From assembly GCA_029552745.1 (NCBI GenBank), contig JAKPDK010000104.1, positions 1-59,951 of the forward strand: a stretch of DNA of 59,951 nucleotides, written 5' to 3'. The translations under genes were made by a program, and so were the position numbers. This DNA comes from Candidatus Hydrogenedentota bacterium (GTDB taxonomy: Bacteria; Hydrogenedentota; Hydrogenedentia; Hydrogenedentales; SLHB01). Positions 35,733-44,324 of this stretch are shown here, one piece after another. Positions within the stretch are counted from its first letter, which is position 1. Every line of letters begins with the position of its first letter. The notes under the pieces are model-generated. The model had not been told where the DNA came from and searched no databases. It worked only from the letters and a program-made list of their open reading frames with translations.

Positions 35733-36688
35733 TGTATACCGATCTCATTTCGTTTCAGGACCTCACTGCGGAAGAGGTGATGGATCTTCTATCGTTTGCG
35801 GATGAGCTGAAACGCCTTCAACGACATCACCGGCCGTTTCAACCGTTACTCGGACAGACGATCGCCATGATTTTCGAAAAGCCGAGTCTACGTACGCGCG
35901 TCACGTTCGAAGTGGGTATTATGCAACTTGGTGGACACGCCGTGATGTTGGAGACGCGTCTGGGGGAACGCGAGTCCGTGTCGGATGTCGCCAGAAATCT
36001 TGACCGGTGGGTCGATGGTATTGTGGCGCGGACGTTCAGTCATGATGTATTGACGGAGATGGCGGCGTGTGCCGACATTCCTGTCATCAATGCGTTAAGC
36101 GATCGTCTTCATCCTTGTCAGATCTTGGCGGATGCGCAGGCTTTACGAGAGCACAAGGGAGAACTTTCTAATCTAAAGTTGGCTTTTGTCGGCGATGGAA
36201 ATAATGTATGTGCTTCTTGGTTTGAGTTTGCCGCGCACGTGCCCATCTCCGTGACACTAATTTGTCCACCCGGATACGAAGTGGAGCCTGAAATCCGATC
36301 GTTTGCAGAACAGCATGCCGGCGGGAGGGTACAGGTTACCCATGACCTTGAGGAAGGTTTGAAGGATGCGGACGCGGTATACACCGATGTCTGGACAAGC
36401 ATGGGGCAAGAAAAAGAAAAAGCAAAACGGGAGAAGGCGTTTGCGCCATACCAAGTGAATGCACGGGTGATGGCGCTCGCAAAAAAGGACGCCGTGTTTA
36501 TGCACTGCCTTCCCGCCAAGCGGGGTTTGGAAGTTACCGACGATGTGCTCGATGGTCCCCAGTCGATTGTTTTGGACCAAGCGGAAAACCGTCTGCATGC
36601 CCAGAAAGCCGTCATGGTCAGGCTGATGGAACGCGGCAAGGATGGGATGTGCGTGAAACGGCGCGCCCGTATGTCGAACAAATCATGA
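35732..36688 (+). CDS. argF: Ornithine carbamoyltransferase
   Basis: A 318-aa enzyme that makes citrulline from ornithine and carbamoyl phosphate. Carbamoyl-phosphate motif EKPSLRTRVTFE (family STRTR variant), HPCQILADAQAL, the ornithine-side GDGNNVCASW, DVWTSMGQE and the HCLPAKRGLEV loop with its catalytic Cys. The length is usual. It is translated directly after argD and is followed by argG after 42 bp. Confidence 0.95.
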   Translation: MYTDLISFQDLTAEEVMDLLSFADELKRLQRHHRPFQPLLGQTIAMIFEKPSLRTRVTFEVGIMQLGGHAVMLETRLGERESVSDVARNLDRWVDGIVARTFSHDVLTEMAACADIPVINALSDRLHPCQILADAQALREHKGELSNLKLAFVGDGNNVCASWFEFAAHVPISVTLICPPGYEVEPEIRSFAEQHAGGRVQVTHDLEEGLKDADAVYTDVWTSMGQEKEKAKREKAFAPYQVNARVMALAKKDAVFMHCLPAKRGLEVTDDVLDGPQSIVLDQAENRLHAQKAVMVRLMERGKDGMCVKRRARMSNKS

Positions 36689-36730
36689 GGTGAAACGAGT
36701 TCAGTCTTGTAGGGACGAGGAGAGAGGACA

Positions 36731-37948
36731 ATGCCGGACGTGAAGAAAATTGTGTTGGCGTATTCGGGAGGGTTAGACACTTCTGTTATTTTGAAGTGGT
36801 TACAAGAAACGTATCGGGCGGACGTCGTGGCGTTTATTGCAGACATTGGTCAGGGTGAGGAGACAGAACCGGCGGTACAAAAAGCCAAAGCGACAGGCGC
36901 ATGTGCCGTGTACTGTGAAGATTTGCGGGAAGAGTTTGTTCGGGACTATGTCTTTCCTGCCATGCGCGCCAACGCGATTTACGAAGGCTCATATCTTCTA
37001 GGAACTAGCGTGGCACGTCCTTTGATCGCCAAAGCGCAAATCGACGTGTTGCGGAAAGAAAAAGCGGATGCGGTCTCTCATGGTGCTACGGGAAAAGGGA
37101 ACGACCAAGTACGTTTTGAATTGACTTATTACGCTTTGGAACCCGACGTGGTGGTTATCGCGCCGTGGCGGGACCCCAAGTGGACGTTGCGCGGTAGGTC
37201 GGAACTTATCGCTTATGCGCAGAAACACGGAATTCCCGTGCCCGTGACGACGGCAAAACCCTACTCGATGGATAGAAATTTGCTTCATTTGTCGTTTGAA
37301 GGCGGTATTCTGGAAGACCCTTGGGCAGAGCCTCCCGAAGATATGTTTGTGCTTACAGTTGACCCTCGCAAGGCGCCGGATACCCCCACGTACGTAGAAA
37401 TTGATTTTGAAGAGGGTACCCCTGTTGCGGTGGATGGGGAGCGGTTGAGCCCGGCGAATCTCTTGGCGCGTCTTAACGCCATCGCCGGAGCCAACGGTGT
37501 GGGACGCGTGGACATCGTGGAAAACCGTTTTGTGGGGATGAAATCGCGGGGTGTCTATGAGACCCCTGGAGGCACGGTGTTGTATAAAGCCCATCGCGCG
37601 GTGGAGTCCATCACGATGGACCGTGAAGTGATGTTACTTCGCGATCAGATGTCACCCAAGATCGCTCAATTGATTTATAACGGTTTTTGGTTTTCTCCTG
37701 AAATGAAGTTGATGATGGACTTTGTAAAGTCAACGCAGGAGCACGTAACCGGTACGGCGCGTATGCGTCTGTATAAGGGCAATTGTGATGTGGTGGGGCG
37801 GAGAGCGCCGAAGACGTTGTATGATCCCAAGATCAGTTCCTTCGAAGAAGATGAGGGCGCTTACCAACAATCGGATGCCGGCGCATTCATCAAGTTGAAC
37901 GCTTTGAGGTTGCGAGTCCGAAACAGGGCGGGTTTCCTGAAGGGATAG
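36731..37948 (+). CDS. argG: Argininosuccinate synthase
   Basis: A 405-aa ATP-dependent ligase that joins citrulline and aspartate. The N-terminal PP-loop is [16 protein letters not shown], then [37 protein letters not shown] and [19 protein letters not shown], all family hallmarks. The C-terminal helix region ([23 protein letters not shown]) is complete. It has a good purine-rich SD (GAGGAGAGAGG). It lies between argF and argH. Confidence 0.97.
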   Translation: MPDVKKIVLAYSGGLDTSVILKWLQETYRADVVAFIADIGQGEETEPAVQKAKATGACAVYCEDLREEFVRDYVFPAMRANAIYEGSYLLGTSVARPLIAKAQIDVLRKEKADAVSHGATGKGNDQVRFELTYYALEPDVVVIAPWRDPKWTLRGRSELIAYAQKHGIPVPVTTAKPYSMDRNLLHLSFEGGILEDPWAEPPEDMFVLTVDPRKAPDTPTYVEIDFEEGTPVAVDGERLSPANLLARLNAIAGANGVGRVDIVENRFVGMKSRGVYETPGGTVLYKAHRAVESITMDREVMLLRDQMSPKIAQLIYNGFWFSPEMKLMMDFVKSTQEHVTGTARMRLYKGNCDVVGRRAPKTLYDPKISSFEEDEGAYQQSDAGAFIKLNALRLRVRNRAGFLKG

Positions 37949-37968
37949 TTGTTCAGCAATCTGCCGAC

Positions 37969-38076
37969 CTATGGCGGCCAAGGGCATGTCGTAACCTTAT
38001 TGAAGTCAGGCAAACGAACTTGCCACACAAGCATTTTCTCAAAGTTGTCGGCGGGCGCATAGAATGATTTCAACAT
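37969..38076 (-). CDS. Possible 35-codon antisense ORF in the argG-argH gap
   Basis: A short minus-strand ORF (MLKSFYAPADNFEKML...) with GAGGA 7-8 nt before its ATG. It sits in the 201-bp gap between argG and argH. The composition looks protein-like but the ORF is short and no homologue is recognised, so it may be chance. The gap otherwise contains only the argH SD region. Confidence 0.22.
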   Translation of the reverse strand: MLKSFYAPADNFEKMLVWQVRLPDFNKVTTCPWPP

Positions 38077-38149
38077 CCTAAATCCTCTATTCTCATTTGC
38101 TGAAAAAGTTTGTACGAGAGGAGTGTTGTTGCAACGGAGGAGAGTTTCT

Positions 38150-39523
38150 ATGAGTAAGCAGTGGGGGGGGCGGTTTGAAAAGCCTGTTGACAAAATGGTC
38201 GAAATGTTTACGCAATCCGTGTCGTTTGATTCCCGCCTGGCGCCTTACGATATAGCCGCAAGTATTGCCCATGCCGAAATGTTAGGCAAGCAGAAAATCA
38301 TCTCCAGACGGGACGCAGCCGCTATCGTAAAAGGGTTACGTGAAATTTTGCGAGAAATCGACGCGGGAAAGTTTCGGTGGGACGTTTCGCTTGAAGATGT
38401 TCACACCAATATTGAGGCGGCGTTGGTGGCGCGAATAGGAGAAGCGGGGCGACGCCTTCACACGGCGCGAAGTCGGAACGATCAAGTGGCGACGGATGTG
38501 CGGCTTTGGGCGCGCGATCAAGTGGATTGTATCATTGAAAAGGTTCGCCTACTCCAGCATACGTTGGTTCGTATTGCGGAACAACACGTTTCGACGCTTC
38601 TTCCGGGGTTCACGCACTTACAACATGCGCAGCCGGTATCCTTGGCGCACCATTTGCTCGCCTATTTTGAGATGTTACAACGCGACCGACAACGTTTCAC
38701 GGAAGTGAGGAACCGTTTGAACGTGCTTCCGTTGGGCTCTGCCGCATTGGCAGGCACACCGCATCCAATTGACCGGTTATTTGTGGCAAAGAAGCTGGGT
38801 TTTGATCGAATTTCGGAAAACAGTATGGATGCAGTCAGCGACAGAGATTTTCTCATTGAGATCTGTTCGTGCAGCGCCTTGCTTATGATGCACCTATCCC
38901 GCTTTTGTGAAGAGCTGATTGTGTGGTCCTCGCCGGAATTTGGATTTGTGGAAATAGGGGATGAGTTCACCACCGGCTCCAGCATCATGCCCCAAAAGAA
39001 AAATCCTGATGTGGCGGAATTGATTCGTGGCAAGACCGGGCGCGTTTACGGGAGTTTGATGGCACTTCTTACCGTGATGAAAGGACTTCCACTTGCGTAT
39101 AACCGCGACATGCAGGAAGACAAAGAACGCGCTTTTGATGTTGTTGATACCGTAGAGAACTGTCTGGATGTCATGACCGGTATGTTAGCGAATACGCGGT
39201 TTTGTTCGGATCGGATGCATGCCGCGGCGGAACAGGGTTTCTTGGAAGCCACGGACGTGGCAGACTATCTGGTGGCGAAAGGGGTGGCGTTCCGGGAAGC
39301 CCATGCGCTTGTCGGGCGAATTGTCCTGTTTTGTGTGAAAAACCAAAAGCGTCTGACGGAACTGACCTTAGACGAATATCGAACGTTTTCTCCTTGTTTC
39401 GACGACGACGTATTTCCCCTGTTGCGTTTGGAGTCTGTGGTGAACCGACGTAACACACCCGGCGCCACGGGGATGCGCCAAGTACGCCGTGCCCTTCAAA
39501 AAGCCAAAAAGGCTTTGGAGTAA
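38150..39523 (+). CDS. argH: Argininosuccinate lyase
   Basis: A 457-aa fumarase/aspartase-superfamily enzyme that splits argininosuccinate to arginine and fumarate. WGGRFEKPVDKMVEMFTQSV opens the protein, with SLEDVHTNIEAAL, TARSRNDQVATDVRLW and the signature GSSIMPQKKNPD carrying the catalytic Ser. ATG 38150 is preferred (GGAGGAGAG upstream, matches the conserved N terminus). It completes an arginine branch from acetylornithine to arginine except for the deacetylase/transacetylase step, which is not in the window. Confidence 0.96.
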   Translation: MSKQWGGRFEKPVDKMVEMFTQSVSFDSRLAPYDIAASIAHAEMLGKQKIISRRDAAAIVKGLREILREIDAGKFRWDVSLEDVHTNIEAALVARIGEAGRRLHTARSRNDQVATDVRLWARDQVDCIIEKVRLLQHTLVRIAEQHVSTLLPGFTHLQHAQPVSLAHHLLAYFEMLQRDRQRFTEVRNRLNVLPLGSAALAGTPHPIDRLFVAKKLGFDRISENSMDAVSDRDFLIEICSCSALLMMHLSRFCEELIVWSSPEFGFVEIGDEFTTGSSIMPQKKNPDVAELIRGKTGRVYGSLMALLTVMKGLPLAYNRDMQEDKERAFDVVDTVENCLDVMTGMLANTRFCSDRMHAAAEQGFLEATDVADYLVAKGVAFREAHALVGRIVLFCVKNQKRLTELTLDEYRTFSPCFDDDVFPLLRLESVVNRRNTPGATGMRQVRRALQKAKKALE

Positions 39524-39527
39524 TCTG

Positions 39528-39544
39528 CCGGACAAGCAGTCCGG
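39528..39544. terminator. Hairpin between convergent argH and gmhA
   Basis: A 6-bp perfect stem, CCGGAC (39528-39533) and GTCCGG (39539-39544), with an AAGCA loop. It fills the short gap between the two stop codons and is followed on the plus strand by a T-run after a few bases. It may act as a terminator for argH, but the T-tract is not adjacent. Confidence 0.4.
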
Positions 39545-40204
39545 TCAACGTTTTTCAGGAAAATAGTGCGCTTCGATCATGGCGCAAAATGTATGATACA
39601 GGACAATGTGGGCTTCCTGTATTGTCTTTGTGCTGTGTCCAGGGGCGCGCAGGGCGATATCGGCGAGCTCCGCCATCTTTCCTCCGTGCGGGCCTGTCAG
39701 CGATACGGCGGTCACACCAACTGCTTTAGCTAGGGACATAGCCATCAAACAATTTGACGCGTTTCCCGATGTCGAAATGGCGATCAACATATCCCCGGGC
39801 GAGGCAAGGGCAAAAAGTTCTTGAGCAAAGGCGATGTCCCGTTGAGGTGAATCATTTTCGACAGCGGTTTTGAGTGCGCTGTTGAGTCCCAAGGTAATTG
39901 CGGGTAGACCTTTTTCGAGATTGTGAGCGAGTTCGTCGCCGAAGGGTTTGTCTTTCAGTTTGTCCGCAAGTGGCTTCGGTACGGGTCGTTTACGTTCGAA
40001 ACTTTTGCACAATTCTCCGGCGATGTGAAGGGCATCGGCACAGCTTCCCCCATTGCCGCACAGAAACAGTTTCCCGCCAGAGTCGTATGTTCGAACGAGT
40101 GTTTGGTGTACTGCGAGGAGACTCTCGACGCAGGGTTCTAGATCGGGACGGCGCGAGAGCATTTCAGAAAGGATTTCTTGTTCAACAGGCAATAACTCAC
40201 CCAT
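39545..40204 (-). CDS. gmhA: Phosphoheptose isomerase-like SIS-domain protein
   Basis: A 219-aa SIS-fold protein. The GmhA signature is GKLFLCGNGGSCADALHIAGELCKSF, followed by an insert (KPLADKLKDKPFGDELAHNLEKGLP), AITLGLNSALKTAVEND, LIAISTSGNASNC and the C-terminal EAHIVLYHTFCAMIE. GmhA isomerises sedoheptulose-7-phosphate to heptose-7-phosphate for LPS core, which fits the lpt genes in this window. No other heptose gene is adjacent, so another sugar-phosphate is possible. Co-directional with the upstream conserved unknown, 28 bp away. Confidence 0.87.
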   Translation of the reverse strand: MGELLPVEQEILSEMLSRRPDLEPCVESLLAVHQTLVRTYDSGGKLFLCGNGGSCADALHIAGELCKSFERKRPVPKPLADKLKDKPFGDELAHNLEKGLPAITLGLNSALKTAVENDSPQRDIAFAQELFALASPGDMLIAISTSGNASNCLMAMSLAKAVGVTAVSLTGPHGGKMAELADIALRAPGHSTKTIQEAHIVLYHTFCAMIEAHYFPEKR

Positions 40205-40232
40205 GACGGATCTTCTACCTCCTACAGATTCT

Positions 40233-41387
40233 CTATTTCTTTATTCCGGGGTCGCCACGAGGCTTCCAAGTTTCTTGTGCGTGCACGGGTTCCAGACGTT
40301 GCACCAACGATAGAAGAAAATCTCGATTATCGGCGCTCAGGTAGCGCATGGTACCACCCATTCGCGAAAATGATTTGCAGTAACGCAAATAATAATCCGG
40401 GTTGTCCTCCGGCGGTTCGCCTTGAGTCCAGTCCCAATGTGATTCTTGCAGGTCGACTACAAGCATGTAGTGATTATCCATATGACGTCCGTTTTGGATG
40501 GCTATGTTTTGCGCCATGGACATGGATTTTTCGAATACCATCGGCGACATAACAGCAGACCCAATCGACATGTAAACGCCGCCGTCAAGATTCTGAACAC
40601 TATGGGCAAAAGTCAAAAAATCGCGCTCTGCTGTTCTACCGATTGCGGCACACTTGTTCATGGGATGGGTGTAAATGATGTCATGGCCGATCATGGGATG
40701 CCCGGTGAAAGGGATGTTCAGGCGAAAAGCGGCAGCTTGTAAACCATACTTCTTAAATGGATGGGGTACCTTCATCCAACCAGGGTTAAGGTCAAAGGAC
40801 TGGATTGTCGCCAACAGGTCGCATGCGGCTGCGGCGAGGTCTGGATCAGAATCTAGGTAACGTTTCACGCGTGCCTTCAATTCGGCGGGTTCGGGGATCT
40901 CGAGTCCTTCATTCTCAACCATTTTGCCAACAGCTTCTCCGTACCCTAGTCGGGCATACGCCCCCACAATCAACGCCAAGTTAATGTAATATCCGGTTTC
41001 GTCCCACAAGCCGAAACGCCCTTGAGCCACGTTTGTCCGCACGTCTTCACTGCTACAGCCTTGAAACGCAAATTCCCAGTCGTGGATGATGCCGGCGCCG
41101 TTCGTCGCGAGGTGGGTAATCCACCCTTTTTCCATCAGAAAAATGATCACAGGCGACAATCCGTTTTTGATGGCGTGGGCGCCGAACGTGAGCATTCGCG
41201 ACTTTCCGTTTTCCCGGGCAACACGCAAACGATCGGCGGTCTCGTCGATAATTCGTTGTGCCACGGGTGATAATTCACGCGGTTTTGCCGTTGGGGGGAC
41301 GTGGTCGCGCTCAATGAACACCTTGTTTTTTCGTTCGTTCAGCGGCCTTACATCCAACTTGCGACGATCGAACACAGGATAGGGCAT
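40233..41387 (-). CDS. Conserved hypothetical protein upstream of gmhA
   Basis: A 384-aa soluble protein starting MPYPVFDRRKLDVRPLNERKNKV. I do not recognise an assigned function. The segment MLTFGAHAIKNGLSPVIIFLMEKGWITHLATNGAGIIHDWE looks like a Rossmann-type nucleotide-binding strand-helix, with faint resemblance to the TGANxxHD region of deoxyhypusine-synthase-like proteins. Other blocks are RLNIPFTGHPMIGHDIIYTHP and NLDGGVYMSIGSAVMSPMVFEKS. Start ATG 41387 has GAGGAAG 7 nt upstream. The frame is open for another 80 codons upstream, but that part lies in repeat DNA and looks non-coding. Probably co-transcribed with gmhA. Confidence 0.78.
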   Translation of the reverse strand: MPYPVFDRRKLDVRPLNERKNKVFIERDHVPPTAKPRELSPVAQRIIDETADRLRVARENGKSRMLTFGAHAIKNGLSPVIIFLMEKGWITHLATNGAGIIHDWEFAFQGCSSEDVRTNVAQGRFGLWDETGYYINLALIVGAYARLGYGEAVGKMVENEGLEIPEPAELKARVKRYLDSDPDLAAAACDLLATIQSFDLNPGWMKVPHPFKKYGLQAAAFRLNIPFTGHPMIGHDIIYTHPMNKCAAIGRTAERDFLTFAHSVQNLDGGVYMSIGSAVMSPMVFEKSMSMAQNIAIQNGRHMDNHYMLVVDLQESHWDWTQGEPPEDNPDYYLRYCKSFSRMGGTMRYLSADNRDFLLSLVQRLEPVHAQETWKPRGDPGIKK

Positions 41388-41604
41388 GATGACTTCCTCT
41401 GCCTCTTGGCGTTCTTCTGAAACGCCAGTGAAAGAATAAAACCCAAACGCATAGAACGATGGTACAAGTATAGCACAGCTGAAGGCTATTTTATCAGCGC
41501 GTATATTGTGTAGGTAATGAACATGTGTCCTTAAGAGAAAGCGGGGAACAAATGCCAGTAGTTGCATGGTAGGCATCTGGGCTGGACTTCGCAGTTGTCC
41601 TTTC

Positions 41605-41905
41605 CCAGAATGCCCCAGACCTGACATGGCAATCCCCGCGGGTAAGCGGAGAAGATCGTAACTATGTGCTGAACTACCACCCTGTTATTGCGAGGAGTGC
41701 CGACAGACACGACGTGGCAATCCCCTCGGGAATTCAAAGATGACCTTGCCCTAGGTCCTTTTGCGCTACGCGGTTGAAGGGATTGTTTCCTCGCTTCGAA
41801 GACTCCGCTCCTCGCAATGGCAACCATAAATGCGGGGGTAAGACGGGCGAGGCGTGCCTCGCCCATAGGTATTCGTTGCGAGGACGCCGCTCCTCAAAAC
41901 GACAG
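41605..41905. repeat. REP-type repeat cluster without MITE ends
   Basis: Diverged fragments of the GTCATTGCGAGGAG...CTCCTCGCAATGGC palindrome (41686-41822), preceded by a second partial copy. A perfect 9+9 bp palindrome with a 2-bp centre, GGGCGAGGCGTGCCTCGCCC, lies at 41845-41864. The TGCATAAG-type termini are absent, so this is either a relict element or the repeat moving on its own. Confidence 0.7.
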
Positions 41906-42041
41906 TAAGAGATAATCTGCAAATGGTAGTCCTCTGGTGTAAGGACTTTGCAAAAAACATTCTGAAGCTGTAGACTAAACTTAGTTATATTTCAATCGGG
42001 TAGGATCGGATAATCTGGGGGAGGTGCCGAGCCGGGTGATA

Positions 42042-42102
42042 TTGCCGAGGGAAAATGGGTCATTTGCTTGGCAATGCGGGTTGTGAAAGCTCCTTTGGGA
42101 GC
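42042..42102 (+). promoter_or_regulatory. Two-hairpin leader upstream of the chemoreceptor gene
   Basis: Hairpin 1 pairs TTGCCGAG (42042-42049) with CTTGGCAA (42067-42074) and continues inward as AAATG/CATTT. Hairpin 2 pairs GCTCC (42089-42093) with GGAGC (42098-42102) around TTTG. The AGAAAGGG ribosome-binding region follows, then the ATG at 42120. The structure fits a folded 5' leader, but it matches no riboswitch consensus that I can recall. Confidence 0.45.
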
Positions 42103-42119
42103 AGAAAGGGCGTGTCGCT

Positions 42120-44291
42120 ATGAACAACACACTTTCTTTGCAAGCGAGGTTACTGACAATAGGTATTATTCTGTCTGTGGTGCCTCTACTGATCGTAAGT
42201 GGGGTAGTTTACTTCCAAAACCTGAAGATGATGAAATACGCTGGAGAAGAGACTTTCAAGTTGGGTTTGGCGGATCTTGACCATATTGCTCAGAATGTAT
42301 ATGCCATGTGTCAAGCCCAAGAGGAAGTCCTTCAGCAGAGTGTGTCAAACAACTTGAATGTCGCGAGAAAGCTCCTGCAACAAGCGGGTGGAGTTCGGAT
42401 TGCTCCTGAAGAGACCGTGACCTGGGAGGCGGTCAACCAAGCCACTAAATCGTCGTCTTCTATCTCCTTGCCAAAGATGTATGTGGGTGACACGTGGTTG
42501 GGACAGAACCGCGACATGAATACACCTTCTCCCATCGTTGATGAGCTGAAACAATTGGTTGGGGGTAGTTGCACCATCTTTCAACGCATGAACGGCACGG
42601 GAGACATGTTGCGAGTATGTACGAATGTTCCTAAGAGTCAAACCGAACGGGCAATTGGGACGTTTATCCCGCGCACACAGCCTGATGGGTCTGCCAATCC
42701 CGTCGTGTCCGCCGTCTTGTCGAAAGCGCCGTACCGCGGGCGGGCATGGGTCGTTGACCGCTGGTATATAACAGCATACGAACCTATTCTGGATTCTCAA
42801 GGCCAAGTGATCGGGATGCTTTACGTGGGAGTTCCTCAGGAAAGTGCCACGTCGCTTCGTAAAGCCATTATGGGCATCAAAGTGGCAGAAACGGGGTATG
42901 TGGCTATCCTCAATGCCTCAGGTGAAACGCGTGGTCACTACGTAATATCTAAGGATGGCAAACGAGATGGTGAGAACATTTGGGAGGCAAAAGACAGCGA
43001 TGGAAGACTTTTCATTCAGGAAATGTGCAAGATTGCGCTTGGGTTGAAGCCGGGGGAGATCGCTGAATACCGCTATCCTTGGAAGAACCAAGAGGATCCC
43101 GCTCCACGGATGAAAATAGCACGGTTGATGTATTTTGAACCGTGGGATTGGCTCATCAACGTGGGGTGTTTTGTTGACGAGTTCCAACAAGCGGAAAAAA
43201 GGATAACGGCTGTTGTTCAAACTGGAAATCGAGTTCAATTTCTTGTGGGTTTATTGAGTCTAATCGTGACCATCGTGGTGTGGTTGTTCGTGGCGCGCAG
43301 GCTGGGTGGACGCATTACCGGCGTGGTTGTGCAATTACGCGGAGCCGCGGAACAAGTCTCTTCTGCGGCGGCGCAAGTAGCCCAGTCCAGTCAGCAAATG
43401 GCAGCGGGCGCCAGTGAACAGGCTTCTTCGTTGGAAGAGACATCGGCATCGTTGGAAGAGATGGCTTCCATGACCCGACAGAACGCAGATAATGCTGCCC
43501 AGGCAAGAAGCATGGCAGAAAATGCGTTGACTGTTTCCGAGACAGGTCGAGTCGCTATGGAGCGCATGGTGGAGGCGATTTCACGGATTAAGGAGTCTTC
43601 GGACCGCACGGCGAAGATTCTAAAAACGATTGACGAAATTGCGTTTCAGACCAATCTGTTGGCTTTGAATGCGGCGGTAGAAGCAGCGCGTGCGGGTGAC
43701 GCGGGCAAGGGATTCGCAGTCGTTGCGGAAGAGGTACGGAACTTGGCGCAACGAAGCGCTCAAGCCGCCAAGGATACGGCTACTTTGGTGGAAGAGGCGC
43801 AACGCAATGCGGAAAACGGCGTGGCGGTTTCAGAAGACGTTGTGAAGTCATTTATGAGTATCGGGGAAACCGTCAAAAACGTAGCTACGCTCATCAGCGA
43901 AGTGTCTGCGGCGAGTAACGAACAGGCACAAGGTATTGACCAAATCAATACGGCTGTGTCCCAGATGGATCAAGTGACTCAGTCGAATGCGGCGAGCTCC
44001 GAAGAGGCAGCTTCTTCGAGTGAAGAGCTGTCGGCGCAAGCCGCTGACCTCAACGAAATGGTGAATGTATTAGCGGCAATCGTGTCTGGGAGACAAGAAA
44101 CTACTCTACGGGAAAGCAGCCTTTCTAAGGGAACAAAACCCAGTGCCACAAGGGGAACAAGCGAAACTCAAAAGGCATTGCCTCATTCCTCCAAAGGGGC
44201 GTTGGTGAAACGGGAAAAGACGTCACCGCGTGCCGTGGTCGATCCGGAGCAAGTGATTCCACTTTCGGATGAAGACATCAAAGACTTCTAG
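42120..44291 (+). CDS. Methyl-accepting chemotaxis protein with Cache-type sensor
   Basis: A 723-aa transmembrane chemoreceptor. TM1 is at about 10-32, a long periplasmic double-Cache-like sensor spans about 35-365 (containing VGDTWLGQNRD, YEPILDSQGQVIGMLYVGVPQ, AETGYVAILNASGETRGHYVIS and WDWLINVGCFVDEF), and TM2 is at about 376-396. Then a HAMP-like short linker and the cytoplasmic signalling domain follow, whose hairpin tip is KTIDEIAFQTNLLALNAAVEAARAGDAGKGFAVVAEEVR. It has Gln/Ala-rich methylation helices and a disordered tail. It would relay ligand signals through CheW/CheA, not in the window. AGAAAGGG precedes the ATG. Confidence 0.95.
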   Translation: MNNTLSLQARLLTIGIILSVVPLLIVSGVVYFQNLKMMKYAGEETFKLGLADLDHIAQNVYAMCQAQEEVLQQSVSNNLNVARKLLQQAGGVRIAPEETVTWEAVNQATKSSSSISLPKMYVGDTWLGQNRDMNTPSPIVDELKQLVGGSCTIFQRMNGTGDMLRVCTNVPKSQTERAIGTFIPRTQPDGSANPVVSAVLSKAPYRGRAWVVDRWYITAYEPILDSQGQVIGMLYVGVPQESATSLRKAIMGIKVAETGYVAILNASGETRGHYVISKDGKRDGENIWEAKDSDGRLFIQEMCKIALGLKPGEIAEYRYPWKNQEDPAPRMKIARLMYFEPWDWLINVGCFVDEFQQAEKRITAVVQTGNRVQFLVGLLSLIVTIVVWLFVARRLGGRITGVVVQLRGAAEQVSSAAAQVAQSSQQMAAGASEQASSLEETSASLEEMASMTRQNADNAAQARSMAENALTVSETGRVAMERMVEAISRIKESSDRTAKILKTIDEIAFQTNLLALNAAVEAARAGDAGKGFAVVAEEVRNLAQRSAQAAKDTATLVEEAQRNAENGVAVSEDVVKSFMSIGETVKNVATLISEVSAASNEQAQGIDQINTAVSQMDQVTQSNAASSEEAASSSEELSAQAADLNEMVNVLAAIVSGRQETTLRESSLSKGTKPSATRGTSETQKALPHSSKGALVKREKTSPRAVVDPEQVIPLSDEDIKDF

Positions 44292-44324
44292 TAGTTTCGA
44301 TGATAGTGCCTTTCGAGTCGGTTT

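Noticed and set aside
41388-41627. 80-codon N-terminal extension of the conserved unknown
   Set aside because: It runs into repeat DNA, and ATG 41387 has a good SD and matches a natural protein start.
41976-42013. Sigma28 (flagellar) promoter before the chemoreceptor, TAAACTTA ... TCGGATAA
   Set aside because: The spacing between the elements is about 22 bp, far from the usual 11 or so, and the -10 is imperfect.
42001-42119. Known c-di-GMP riboswitch (GEMM-I/II) before the chemoreceptor
   Set aside because: The conserved GEMM core and tetraloop/receptor sequences are not visible; only generic hairpins are.
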